This document shows positions 34,452 through 45,386 of a DNA stretch of 64,000 bases, one piece after another (position 1 is the first letter of the stretch; the number at the start of each line of letters is the position of its first letter). Source of the stretch: Cavia porcellus (lineage: Eukaryota > Chordata > Mammalia > Rodentia > Caviidae). A program made the translations under genes and the position numbers. The notes beneath the pieces are model-generated. The model was not told where the DNA came from. It worked only from the letters and a program-made list of their open reading frames with translations, and ran no database searches. Location of the stretch: contig NW_026947484.1 of assembly GCF_034190915.1 (NCBI RefSeq), positions 68,403,482-68,467,481 on the forward strand, in the 5' to 3' direction.

Positions 34452-34620
34452 AAAGGGCACCTAGCCAGGTGTGGTGGCACAGGCCTGTAATCCCAGCACT
34501 CAGGAGGCTGAGGCAGGAGGATCACCATGAGTTTGAGACCAGTCTCGGCCCCAGAGTGAGGTCAAAGCCAGCCTGACCTACTCAGCAAGCCCTATCTCAA
34601 AAAGAAAGAAAGAGAAAAAG
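34452..34620 (+). mobile_element. B1-like SINE
   Basis: 'gccaggtgtggtggcacaggcctgtaatcccagcactcaggaggctgaggc' with an internal repeat of the right half and an AAAGAAAG tail. Confidence 0.85.
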
Positions 34621-35445
34621 GCATCCAGAAAAACACAACTAAAGCAATATCTGAATTCCTTGTGAATTTTATTTAAAAACCAATAGTTGTTAATTGATAT
34701 GTAATTTAGTTAACTTTTGATTTCTGTATTTGTATATTTATCCTCTAATCCTCTACTATTACCTTTTTCTTTTCATAGTCTAATTTTACAGTAGAAAATA
34801 TTTTTTGTTCAATTTCATAGTAACTTTAAAAACATTTAATCCAGTGTAAAATATTTTCGTAAAGTTCGAAAAGGATCAGCACCTTGAGAGATGGGAATCC
34901 CTTTTGCTTTTGCATTCTCCAGGCCAACCCCTGACAGCCCACTTCAGAGGCACAGCACAGAAGCACTCAACACATCTTGAGCATCTGCTATGGGCCTGTC
35001 TGTGTCTGTGTTTCGCCAGGTGGACTCTCGAGTACCTGAAGGCAGGCAGTGCGTGCTCAGGGCAGCTGTGAACCTGGCCCTTTGGGACCAATGGGAGAGA
35101 GGGGAGTGCTGGTGATGTGTCTGGGAATGGAAAGCTGAGGAGAAGAGCAGGGACGTGCGGAAGCAAGGAGGTCAGGCAGAACGCCAGCAGGGAGAGCATA
35201 GATGCCACCCCTTTTCACTCAGCACTGCCTTGGCGGAGCTGTGGGACAGCCCCCTCTGTTCAGACTCCAGGCACCAAGCCCGGCTCATCCACTCTCCCTC
35301 GGAAGCCCAGCAGGCCCAGGCTGGGCAGTGCAGGAGGTGACTGGACACCGCAGGACTTGCCTCCGCCCATCTACCTCAGGGTGCTCAGATCTACTGGGCT
35401 CAGTGGGCTCTGGTCTGTTGCTTCTCATGGCCAATATTTGTTTGT

Positions 35446-35565
35446 TTTTAAGACATGCTTTCATTATGTAGCCCAGGCTGATCTTCAACTTGTGCTCCTC
35501 CTGCCTCAGCCTCCTGGATGCTGAGATTAAAGGCCTATGACACCATATCCACTGGGCCTCTGCCT
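35446..35565 (-). mobile_element. B1-like SINE
   Basis: Antisense 'cattatgtagcccaggctgatcttcaac' and 'cctgcctcagcctcctgg'. Confidence 0.75.
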
Positions 35566-35877
35566 ATCTTTGCTATCATTGGTCAAAATAAGTCACATGA
35601 CCCAGTCCAACTCCCAGAGGCAGGGAAGTCAAGTCCATTTGCTTCTAGCAGAGTTAGGGTAAAGATACAGGCAGACAGAAGTGTGCACATGAAGATGGGT
35701 GAAGAAACACACTGGGGACTCTAGTTTCCTTGCATTGCAATGCTGTGAGGGGTCCCTCCTGTGCAGCATTTTTATTTGATGTTCTACTTGTGAGTTAACT
35801 GTTACAGACCGGCAATCTTCAGTCATTGACTTACTGTATTCACTCAGTAAACAAAAGTCCTCTGAGGCCAGCACAAC

Positions 35878-36055
35878 TGCAATGCCAACTCCTGAGAGGC
35901 TGAGGCAGGAGAATCACCAGTGTGAGCCTAGCCTGAGCAGTTTAGTGAAATCTTGTCTCAAAATAAAAAATAGAAAGGGTAGAGGGCCAAGCTCAGTGGT
36001 AGAGTACCTGGTTTTTCTCAGTCTCTAGCACCACAAAAGAAACAAGCAAAAGAAT
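35878..36055 (+). mobile_element. B1 + ID composite SINE
   Basis: B1 half ('ctgagaggctgaggcaggagaatcac') joined to an ID half ('gggccaagctcagtggtagagtacc'). Confidence 0.75.
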
Positions 36056-36129
36056 GCTTTGAATAAGCCAGGAAGAAATGACAAGAGGGAATAAAAAGTC
36101 ATGTTCTACAAACACACATTTATTTATTC

Positions 36130-36317
36130 ATTTATTTCGTGTAGTAATGAGATTGAACTCAGGGCCTTCACAATGAGTCACATTCCCAGCTCTTTTCTAA
36201 CCTTTTATTTTGTGAAAGAGTCTTGCTAAATTGCTAAATTATCTAGGTTGGGCACAAACGTTTGATTCTCTTGCCTCAACCTCCCAGAGTGCTGGGATTA
36301 CAGGCATGTCGTACTAC
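36130..36317 (-). mobile_element. B1 + ID composite SINE
   Basis: Antisense ID half ('gagattgaactcagggcc') then B1 half ('gcctcaacctcccagagtgctgggattacaggc'). Confidence 0.75.
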
Positions 36318-36319
36318 AA

Positions 36320-36591
36320 TGGCAAGAAGAAACAAAACCCAAGATTTGGAGGCAGATTTATTACCTCGATGGGCACTGATCAGGATCATTGCCAGAATAT
36401 CAGGCTCTGATCTCTGGTGGTCTAGCGCTTATATGAGATAAGCAAGCAGGAAGTACAGAGGCAGAAAGGCTTTTCAGTTGGGGATTGCTTTATACAATGT
36501 GCATCACAGTGGAACAGGAACTGTTACCAGGGCAGCTAAGAACCTGAAGTGTCCTGGCTCACTGGGAGCCATTTTCTGCTGCAATACCACA
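36320..36591 (-). mobile_element. Solo LTR related to the 19.8-29.4 kb ERV
   Basis: The minus strand matches the ERV LTR: 'ccctggtaacagttcctgtt', 'cagtgcccatcgaggtaataaatctgcctcc' and the terminal CTTGCCA. No internal sequence is next to it. Confidence 0.65.
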
Positions 36592-36989
36592 TCCAGTTTA
36601 AAAGTCACACTAGAAATGAGAGATGAAGGAAGAAATATGAAAGAAGAAAACAACTGAGGTAGAAGAAAAGGAGTTAAATGCTATGCAGAAGAAAGCTGAG
36701 ATAAGAGACCCTCACATACAGCGCTAGTATTTTTAACCTTTTTTGCTTGTAGTAGTGAACAAAAACTATCTTAAAAAGTCTGTTTTATAAACAAATTTGA
36801 TAACAATAGCAGTTTGACTGGATTTGAGAAACTGGAAATGAAAGAAATGTAGTATGTTCTCAAGCAGAGTGCATTGTCCATGTGGATATGAACTGGATGA
36901 ATTTATTCTTCCTGTATGTAGGACTAAGAAGCTTGAGGGTCACAGGAAGAGAGGTCTGGTCTTTCTTGCCAGTTGATCTCGAATCCTTT

Positions 36990-37330
36990 CAGTTCCTCAA
37001 GTGATAGGAAAGCCTTTATTAGTCATGCTGGGCCCCTTGGGGCCGCCTGGTCCTGGGTGAGGAGACAACTCGAGGTGATCCCAGGATGGGGACCCACTGC
37101 TGGAAAAAACCCACCCATCTTTGGAGGGTGAGGGCTTGGGGGCACGTGGTGGGAGCACAGTCTTCAGGGAACGTTCAGTGTGAGTCTGGCTGGTGCCTCT
37201 GACTATAGCAAACGTTTCTGTCCAGGCAGGGTTTATATCTGCAGTCAGCTAACCGCAATACAGTGTTCTGTAGTTAACCTTAGCATGGGTGGGTCTGTCC
37301 TCATCTCCTATGGACCTTTTCTCTTGGCAT
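36990..37330 (-). mobile_element. Possible LTR
   Basis: The minus strand has a TATA-like 'gatataaaccctg' and, downstream, 'aataaaggctttcc', laid out like an LTR promoter and polyA region. Family not recognised. Confidence 0.3.
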
Positions 37331-37739
37331 CATTCTTTAAAAGTGCACTATGCCAATTATTCCTATAGATTTGGATCGTAATGGGCATTGTAAGTCACCT
37401 GGGGATGCTGAGGGTTGTACATGGGTTATATGTAAATACTTGGCTATTTCATATAAGGACTTCAGCTGTGGGGAGCCCTAGAACCAGTCTTGAGGGTACT
37501 GAGGAGTTGCTGTAGTTTTGGGGCACTAAAGAAGAGCAAATCTACTTAGAAACTGAAAATAGCCAGTGTGGAGAAATCTTCAGCTTCTATTAGGAGAGAC
37601 CCAGAAGACTGGGGATAAAATAATGAAAGGCAGGGACTCAAGCAAAAAGGAAAAAGAAACCAATTGAAGGCTACTGTCAGCTCAAAAATAAGTGAATATC
37701 AGAAGCCACCGGGAGGCAGCCAGAGGTGATATGCAAACA

Positions 37740-39610
37740 TTTTTTAAGAGAATAAAACCAAACACAATAAAATAGAATAAAGCCAATCAAAACAAAACAA
37801 AGTTATATAGGATTTCAAAACAAGATAATAGGAAATCAACAATGGCTACCATAATACCTCTTGTTATGGTCAAGCCCATACCATAAGACCTAATGAAATC
37901 AAATAAAACTGAACAGAATAGAACCAATCAAAACAGAACAATAAATGATATAGGACTTTACCAATGGCTACCACCTTTCCTTTTTAGACATTTCATCCCC
38001 TTTCACTTTCATGATCTCTATTGTACATTTTGGATCCCACTGACTCCTTTAGTTTTTATCCTAGGGAGACAACAAAAGGTTCACCTATGTGAGTCCAAAC
38101 CATTTCATGCAAGAGCATGATCACAGCTGCATCCATTTACCTACCAGAGCCTCGAGAGTATCCTTCTTTATAGCCGAGTAGCTTTCCATTGTGTAAAAAT
38201 GCCATTTCTCGTCTGTTCTGTGGTTGATGGGCAAGCTTTTTCCTTGTTCCCTGTCACATGGAGCATTGTTTTCTCTCCTTTGACTTTCAATCTATGAATT
38301 TCCTTTCCAGTTAATGTGTTTCTTGTATACTGCATATTGATGATCTTGTTTCTTGATCCCTTCTGCCTGTGTTTCTTTTTATTGGTGAACTGAGGCCATC
38401 TGCATTAATGCTTATGGCCAGAATGCATTGGCTACTATGCTTTTCCCTGCCAGTGGCTCCCTACTTTTCTTCTCCATTCAATTGTCTGCTCCACTTGGTG
38501 ATCCACTCTGCTGCTGTTCCTGGAACTGTGGTCATCTTTATCTCTCTCCAGAATATCCTTTAGCACTCTCTGTAAGGTTAGTTTGGTAGTCATGAATTCC
38601 TTCAGTTGTTCTTTGTTATGGAAGTATCTTATTTTTCCATCAGTTTTGAAAGATAGTTTTGCAGGGTACATCAATCTGGGTTGGAAGTTGTTTTCTTTCA
38701 AGACTTGAAATACTTTACTCCAAGCTTTTTTTGACTTGGTAATTTGTGTTGAGAAGTCTGTCATGATTCTGATGCATTTTCCTTTGTAGGTGTCCTGGTT
38801 TTTTTCCCCCTCTAACAGCCTTTAATATTCTGTTCTTGTGCTTAATTTTTGGGATCTTGATTATTATGTCTGCATGTAGATTTATTTTGGTTATGGCTAG
38901 TTGGAGTTCTGTATGCCTCAGTTATCTCTTTTATTCATCCTTGGGAAGTTCTCTACTATCACTTCTGTAAGTAGTCTCTTTATGTAATTTGTATTGACTC
39001 CTGCTTTTTTGCTGACACCTTTCACTCTTAAATTATTTTTCTTTGTGTCATCTTGTGGCTGATGAATTGTTATTTCCTGGTTACTTTTTTTTTTTTTTTT
39101 TTAAGAGACCTTTCCTTTCATGATTGCCTGCTGCCATCCTGTCTTCAAGGTCTGAAAATCTATCTTTAGTTTCTTTCAAGCGGGTTTGCTAGCTTTCAAT
39201 GAAGTATTTAATTTCCTGAATATCTCTTTGAGTCTGTCTTTTATGCATTCCAATTCTTCTCTGTATTGTCCATTCAGAGTTTCCCTCATTTTCCTATGCT
39301 CCTCGTTTTTTTCTATCTATGTCTTCTTTAGACACACTCAGCAATGTTTTTATTAGGTTCATTTCCTCTCTTACCTGAGATAGCATTTCTGATCTGATTT
39401 CTTTTACAGCCTCATGAAGTAGTTTCTTTACTTCACTTGCCATCATTGCAGAAATTCCAGCTGTGTTACTTTCACTTTCTTTTATGTCCCTGTCTCCTGG
39501 TCTTGTTCTGTTTGGGCCAGAGATTGCCTTTTGCCTCTTTGTCTCAACATTTTCCTGGGTTCCTCCAGATGAGTGGGTTGTGGGGTCCCAGGTCTTTCCC
39601 ACATTGGCTA
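37740..39610 (-). mobile_element. L1-family element, internally deleted
   Basis: In the minus direction: ORF1 from about 39602 to 38435, short remnants of ORF2 (38130-38400, including the 'tccattgtgtaaaaatgcc' region) and an AT-rich 3' end with a near-duplicate at 37770-37860 and 37910-37975. The 3' part contains AACAAGAGGTATTATGGTAG, shared with the half-L1 at 26560, so both belong to one family. Confidence 0.7.
38435..39602 (-). pseudogene. L1 ORF1 remnant
   Basis: An N-terminal segment with coiled-coil character (SEVKKLLHEAVKEIRSEML), then after breaks a C-terminal domain (KAWSKVFQVLKENNFQPRL, MYPAKLSFKTDGKIRYF). Stops and frame changes between the two. Non-functional. Confidence 0.8.
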
Positions 39611-39889
39611 ACTGTCCACAGTGTAGGGGGATGTGTTAGGCACCTGGGTTTCTCCTAATCCAGATTCCTCAGGATGCAGTGGGGTGTGATGTGGGCTTCT
39701 CTAAACACTCTAAACACTCATGGCTCCTCCAAGCTGTGGCTGACTGGTTTTACTGGCTTGCCAGAGAATGCCAGTAGCAGCCAGTGTGCACATGGAGACA
39801 GGACTTCATTTTTTAGGATGGTTTTGGGTCCATGGCACAGTAGAGAGGAGGTTGCAGAGATGTTTTATGCTCCCTCTACATATGCAGAC

Positions 39890-40647
39890 TCCTCCACATA
39901 ATCAACAGCTCCCACTGAAGTGGTCCATTTGTTATAGCTGGTCAACTTACATCGATACATTATTGTGCTCTCTCTCAGGCTGCATATTCTATTGGTTTAG
40001 GTAAAATATAATGTATGTACCTCCATTATAGTACCATACAGAGAAATTTCCTACCTTAAAATAATCTGTGCTCAACCTAATAATCTCTTTCTCCCCAGTA
40101 CCTCTTTTCACTGTCTCCATAGTTTTTCAGAATGCCAGGTTATGGGTGGAATCCTATAATATGTATGTAGCCTTTTCACACTGGCTTCTTTCACCACGTA
40201 AGTACATTCAAGGTTCCTCCTTGCTCTTTTGTGACTTGATAACTCATTTCTTTCCACTGCTGAATAATATTCTGCTGGCTGGTGTTAAAACCAATTTAAT
40301 GGGAGGCCACCAGGCTGGACAGCAGCTCCAGAACCTTGGGCTCCCATGTAAACAAACTGAAACCAGTGTAAAAAGTAAGAGGACCCAAGCTTAACCAACT
40401 GGAAACTACCAACTAAACTCTAAGTAGGAACACCCCACTCTAACCAGCTAAACTTATATTTTTGGTCTCGTTTCCACGAATATCTTATAAAGGTTTCTTC
40501 TTTTTCCTCAGTGGGACATTGAATCTCTTCTTGCAGGCTGTTGTTATCAATTTATGAATCATGGAATGATCAGATAAACTTAATATTTTCATGTGCCTCA
40601 GTTTACCTTTTAACATTAGATACCACATTTATCCATTCACCTAATAC
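39890..40647 (-). mobile_element. Old L1 remnant, interrupted
   Basis: Antisense L1 sequence ('tggaatcctataatatg', 'ctcatttctttccactgctgaataatattctgctgg') stops at 40282 and resumes briefly at about 40616 ('ccacatttatccattcacc') after an LTR-like insertion. Confidence 0.55.
40283..40615 (+). mobile_element. LTR-like insertion in the L1 remnant
   Basis: 333 bp with TGTTAAAAC at one end and TTTTAACA at the other, i.e. TG...CA with short inverted ends. It splits recognisable L1 sequence. No clear target duplication found. Confidence 0.5.
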
Positions 40648-41135
40648 TGTGGTTTGGACTCTGAGAGCCTGTATATGAAGGGTGTGGTCCCATGGGAATG
40701 TTCTTGGGAAATGGGGGGCTTAATGGGAGCCCTCTGAGGTCTTGGGCACGTGTTTTTAATGCAGGCCATGGAATTCCAGTTGGATATATAGAGAACAGTA
40801 GAAAAGCCACCAGAATGTTCTGGGACTCCTACAAAGTATGGACCACAAGCATATGCTTCCTATTTTGAATAGAATGCTCTGATTACTGTGGGGTCCCCAC
40901 CTTTGTGGAAGTCCAGTCTCCTGCTTGTCTTTCCTCCTGCTTCCTGCCAAGGAACTCATCGGCTTGTTCCTGACACACACGCCTGCCATGATGTGTGACC
41001 TTGCCAGAGGCCCCAAACCTTGGGCCAACTGATCCTGAGGTAGAACCACCAAAACTGTGAGCCAAACAACCTTTCCTCTTTGCAAAGTGACCCTCTCAGG
41101 TATGCTGTCATAGGGATGGCAAACTGATTAATGCA
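40648..41135 (+). mobile_element. MaLR-type LTR
   Basis: 'tgtggtttggactctgagagcc' start, 'gtgagccaaacaacctttcctctttgc' polyA region and 'ctctcaggtatgctgtcatagggatggc' end, as in MLT1-type LTRs. Confidence 0.65.
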
Positions 41136-41689
41136 CCTTATGAGTAAAGTTGCTATCATTATCTATGTGCAGTGTTTTGTGTGAACACAAATTTTCAGGA
41201 GGTGTTTTTCAAAGAACCATTTTGCTAAAGTCAGCCTTCTCCACAGAGATCTGTGCTGGCATTTATAAAACCTTCTGTTAATGCTTTATTTCACTGTTAT
41301 TTTTATTTAAGGAGACACAGTTCATTTGAAGGGAAATGATCGTACCTATTAAATTGTTCAAGCCACAGTACCTAGGGCCTAGATAAGTGCACTGTGAAAA
41401 CTGCATAGATTTACAGCTTTACCTGCATTGAACGTACCCATGACAGTGACTCCCAGGGCTTCTAAGAGGACTATTTTTCTTACACTATAGTCTCAAATCT
41501 TTGTATTGGTGAATTTATACACCATAGAGATTGGTTTTGTTTTTGTTTGCTTTTTTCACAGTCACAAGCATGGTATATGTTACACTCAGACTCCTTTGCT
41601 TGGTGAAAAATATTTGAAATAGCAGTGGTATGGGGTTGATTGTTAAGCAGTTCTAAGTGCTTGGATGCTCATTCACTATAAGGTGTGCT

Positions 41690-41925
41690 CCTATTATAGG
41701 TCTTACTGCTGTTTTAGGATGGATCACACCCTCAGAGGCCATTTCTCAGCAATAACAACAAAGCCTCCCAGGACAAGCTGAATACTGTAGGTTCCATGGA
41801 ACAAAGGGGGGGGGACCCCACAGTAATCAGAGCATGCTGTTCAAAAACAGGAAGCATATGCTTGTGGTCCATATTTTGCAGGAGGTCCCAGAACATTCTG
41901 GTGGCTTTTCTACTCTCTATATAGC
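41690..41925 (-). mobile_element. Partial MaLR-type LTR, opposite orientation
   Basis: The reverse complement of about 41808-41920 matches 40790-40900 closely ('ccaccagaatgttctgggac', 'ggaccacaagcatatgcttcc'). It belongs to the same family as 40648-41135. Confidence 0.65.
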
Positions 41926-42075
41926 ACATACCTGCAATCACAGCACTTGGGAGGCTGAGACAGGAGGATCATGAGTGTGAAGCCAGTTTGGACACCATAG
42001 CAAGTTCAGTGCCATTCCAGGCTACATAGTGAGGCCTCATCTCAAAAATAATCAGCGCAAAACAAAACAAAATGT
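41926..42075 (+). mobile_element. B1-like SINE
   Basis: 'gcacttgggaggctgagacaggaggatcatgag' with an internal repeat and an AAAACAAAAC tail. Confidence 0.8.
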
Positions 42076-42257
42076 CCTGACTGCTATGTATCTTCAGTGT
42101 TCCATTGGTTCATATAAATAGTTGAGCCCAGACTTGGAGGAAAATGAAATACTGAACTGGAAGAATGCATCTCTTTCTTGTTTTAATGCATTGCCAATTC
42201 TCATGTTGAAAAATCCAGGAAAGAATTGGGGGAAAGAGATAATGACTACATAAGAAA

Positions 42258-42405
42258 AATGTTTGTGAGACAGTCTTGCTATGCAGTTCAGGCTGGCCTT
42301 GAACTCACTATGGAGCCCAGAGGATCCTCGAACTTATGGTGATCTTCCTGTCTCAGCCTCCAAAAGTGCTAGGATTACAGACCTGCAGCACCACACCCAG
42401 AAATG
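42258..42405 (-). mobile_element. B1-like SINE
   Basis: Antisense 'acagtcttgctatgcagttcaggctggccttgaactcac' and 'gtgctaggattacag'. Confidence 0.85.
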
Positions 42406-42534
42406 AGGAATAATATTCACAACTATGTCAATCTCACTATGGCAAAGATTGATAAGGGCACAATGACCGGCTTTGGTAAGCAGATTTCTGATCATCACTT
42501 TTGCTCTACGTATACACTGGTGGGCACATTACAC

Positions 42535-42610
42535 TTTTCTTCATCTGTGAAGTAGGGGAAATAATACTATCTGAATAAGAGGATTCTTGGTAAGACTGCT
42601 GGGATCATAC
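42535..42610 (-). mobile_element. MIR fragment
   Basis: 'cttcatctgtgaagtaggggaaataatac' is antisense MIR-like. Confidence 0.5.
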
Positions 42611-42896
42611 AGCTGAAGCTCCTAGCAGAGTGCACAAGCATCAGTAAACAAAAAATAGCTGTTTAAGAATAATTTCTTTCCCTTTGGAATCTCTGGGTCC
42701 TTTGCGCACCAAGGCTCTAAGAGGTACAGTGTCGGCCAAGGTGAACTTGCTGAACTGCAAGCTTTGCTCATGTTCAGATGCCTGCATTTCATCTTCAGCT
42801 CCTCTCAATATCAGTGTCAGTTCTTGATAGGAAACTAGGCTTTACCAGGCTATGCATATCCAAAACTACACCTCCACGCTGTCATTATCCATGCTT

Positions 42897-42913
42897 ACAC
42901 CTAGGGGGCGCTA
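42897..42913 (+). promoter_or_regulatory. CTCF-like motif
   Basis: CACCTAGGGGGCGC matches the CTCF core (CCASYAGRKGGCRS) at 12 of 14 positions, in otherwise AT-balanced intron. Occupancy unknown. Confidence 0.3.
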
Positions 42914-43069
42914 AATATGTCATCTGAAAGGTGGCTCAGGTGTGCTTGGCTTCTGTCTACACCACATTGGATGTCACTTGAGGGTAATTACCATGGTTTC
43001 TGTTTTTACTCTGCAGAGTCCATCTTGCTAATGTACATAGATAAGTAAACACCTTATTAGAAAATACTT

Positions 43070-43235
43070 TTTCTTTAGTGTTACTGAGGATTGAACTCAG
43101 CACCTTCATACTGAACTTGATCCCCAGCCTTCTAGACACAATCCTGATAAACTAGTGAGTTGCACAGGCTGGGCTAGAACTTGCAATCCTCCTGCTTCAG
43201 CCTCCCAGAGTGCTGGGATTAATTACATGCCTCTT
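43070..43235 (-). mobile_element. B1 + ID composite SINE
   Basis: Antisense ID half ('actgaggattgaactcagc') and B1 half ('cagcctcccagagtgctggg'). Confidence 0.75.
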
Positions 43236-43784
43236 TTATCATAGAATTTCTTCAATCAGAAAGCAAGTGAAATATCTAATTTCTTACAATAGACACTGTT
43301 GCTTCTCCAAATTAATTTCTTGTCTCCCTCTCCTGTTCTACCTGCCAATGAACTGATTTTGCTGCCAGTTCAAGGGTGAATCAGGGTTCAGCTCAAACCA
43401 CTCCTTACAGCAGTCAGCCCTTGTAGCCCAGTTTCGCTTCCTGAGATTTCACATTGGTTTTCTGGTTGACTTTGGTCTGAAGATTCTGAATGTAAAGCTG
43501 CAGAAGTCATCAGTGGATCTGTTCTAATTGGACACCGTTCTGGTGTGATGAGACCTTGCTAGGGACCTGAGTTGTCCTTTCATTCAGTGGATCCACCCTG
43601 TATATGATACCAGCCTGTTAGCAGCTGTTTCGGATATTGGGTTGGATCTGGTGGTGTCTGTGGATCCCATGCTTATGTTACCCTACACACCAGCCCGATG
43701 CTGTGTAACAATGGCAGCAGCGTTCACTTTCCTTCACCTCACCACACGGGGTGTATCACCTCATAGCATCACAGGAAGGCTGCA

Positions 43785-43965
43785 GCTGGGAGTGGTAGTG
43801 TGTGCCTATAATCCTAGCACTCTTCGAGGCTGAGGCAGGAACATTGCAAATTTGGGCCTAGCCTGGGAAATTTAGCGATCTAGTAAGAACTTAAAACACA
43901 AAATAAGGGTTGGGGATGTAGCTCAGTATGAAGGCTCTGGGTTCAATCCCCAGCAACCCATCACG
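43785..43965 (+). mobile_element. B1 + ID composite SINE
   Basis: B1 half ('cctataatcctagcactcttcgaggctgaggcagg') then ID half ('ggttggggatgtagctcag...gggttcaatcccc'). Confidence 0.85.
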
Positions 43966-45190
43966 GGGGGGGGGCAGAGAGAGAGGCATAACTTTTATTA
44001 TGATTATAATTGTTCTATTTTGTTGTTAGCATTCATCTCTTCCTTTGCCTAATTTACAAGGTAAATCTGATCACAGGCTTGTGTGTATGCATGTGTGAGA
44101 AAGAGCAGCGCTCTTGTAGGTAGGGCTGGTAGCACACCCAGAGGTAGGTCTGGGACCATGTATTCCAGGGAAAAAAGACTCTTATGCTTCTGTTCCTTCC
44201 AGAGACAGGTATAGGAGGTGTGAAGGACACGTTCGTTCTGGCCAATGAGAGCAGAAGGGGAGTCTGAGGGAGTTTTCTTTCCTCTCAAAAAGCAGCTAAA
44301 CGGAGAAACAACCCTTTGTCTGCCTCAAGTTGTCACCGCGTGGGGCGGGGACATGCGGTAAGCAGGCAGCCAGCGGGGGCTCTGGAGAGGACAAGCTAGG
44401 GACAAGAGCAGCGTGGGAGACCGGGGTTTCCAGGGACGTGGTGGCTACAAATGTAGCCACAGCTGGATATTCTAACTTCTTGCTAGGGGAGATAACAAAG
44501 GCAGTTATTGTCCGGGCTGTTTGGCTTGGCTTTTGTTACTCACTGCTGTAAGTTTCCTGATGTACTTTCCCGTCCACTTGGCTTCTGTTTTAGGGAAATC
44601 CTGGCAGCACTGAGGGGAAGACTAAGGGATTATAAACCAAGGGAGCGAGGAAACTATGCCTCAGGGAATAACCAACCTGACATTCTGTGATTTGCAATTC
44701 CTAACTCACCTGCTTTGTATCTCACAGGCTTGCTTTTGTGATGGTGAATAAAAAACGGGGACACCTAGTCATTAATATGAGGTGAATGAAGAGGACAGCC
44801 AGCCATGTACTGTGTCACGATGCTGTGGTGATGGTGACCCTGGTCTGTGATGGAATGACCCACAGCCTCTGAGCGATGCCTGGGTGATATCTGCGGGGTG
44901 AAACTGCTGGACCATGCATTTCTCAGAACAGCCCCCCTGTTATGCAATATGGACAGCCTGACTATATTTTCACAAAGGTAGAAAGAGGTGCACAGAACAG
45001 GCATGGAGAGAAGTGGTGTCCGGCCTTAGTGTCAGCCACTGTTACCGAGGCAGATAGGAGATTTGGCAAAGGACCTCCATGTGGGCCCTCTGACCAAGAG
45101 GGAGAGCTCTTCAGCAAGTAGAAAGGAGTGACTTGCAGGGCATCGTGGAGACCAAGCATGAGCAGGAAGCAGATGGAAGAAGAGACTTAC

Positions 45191-45386
45191 TCAGGGCAGC
45201 TGTGGTAGCACCTGCCTCCGTGCAGGAAGAGCGGCTGGTCCGGCTGAGCGCGACACCGCGTGCAAAGATCGTCCCCGGAGCAAGAGGCACAGTCTTCCGT
45301 GCAGTTCTCACAGCTGCCACTCCTGTCTGAAGGCCACATGCCTTGGGGACAGGAGGAGACGCAGGCCTGGGCCAACAGATAAGCAC
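45191..45386 (-). CDS. PCSK5: PCSK5 exon, furin-like repeats
   Basis: This 196-nt exon has acceptor GGTTCCTAG and donor GTAAGT. It completes a Gly codon and encodes 64 residues starting AYLLAQACVSSCPQGMWPSD, with NCTEDCASC and CTRC cysteine pairs, ending CYHSCP plus GA. It holds an N-glycosylation sequon (NCT). It enters in phase 1 and exits in phase 2, the same pattern as the exon at 17931, suggesting the two exon pairs share ancestry. Confidence 0.95.

Larger units (their letters stand above)
34260..45190 (-). other. PCSK5: PCSK5 intron, repeat-rich
   Basis: 10.9 kb. From low to high: SINEs (34452-36317), solo LTRs (36320-36591 and perhaps 36990-37330), an L1-family element (37740-39610), an older L1 remnant broken by an LTR (39890-40647), opposed LTR copies (40648-41925), and B1 and composite SINEs (41926-43965). 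44000-45190 seems unique. No coding exon is supported. Confidence 0.85.
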
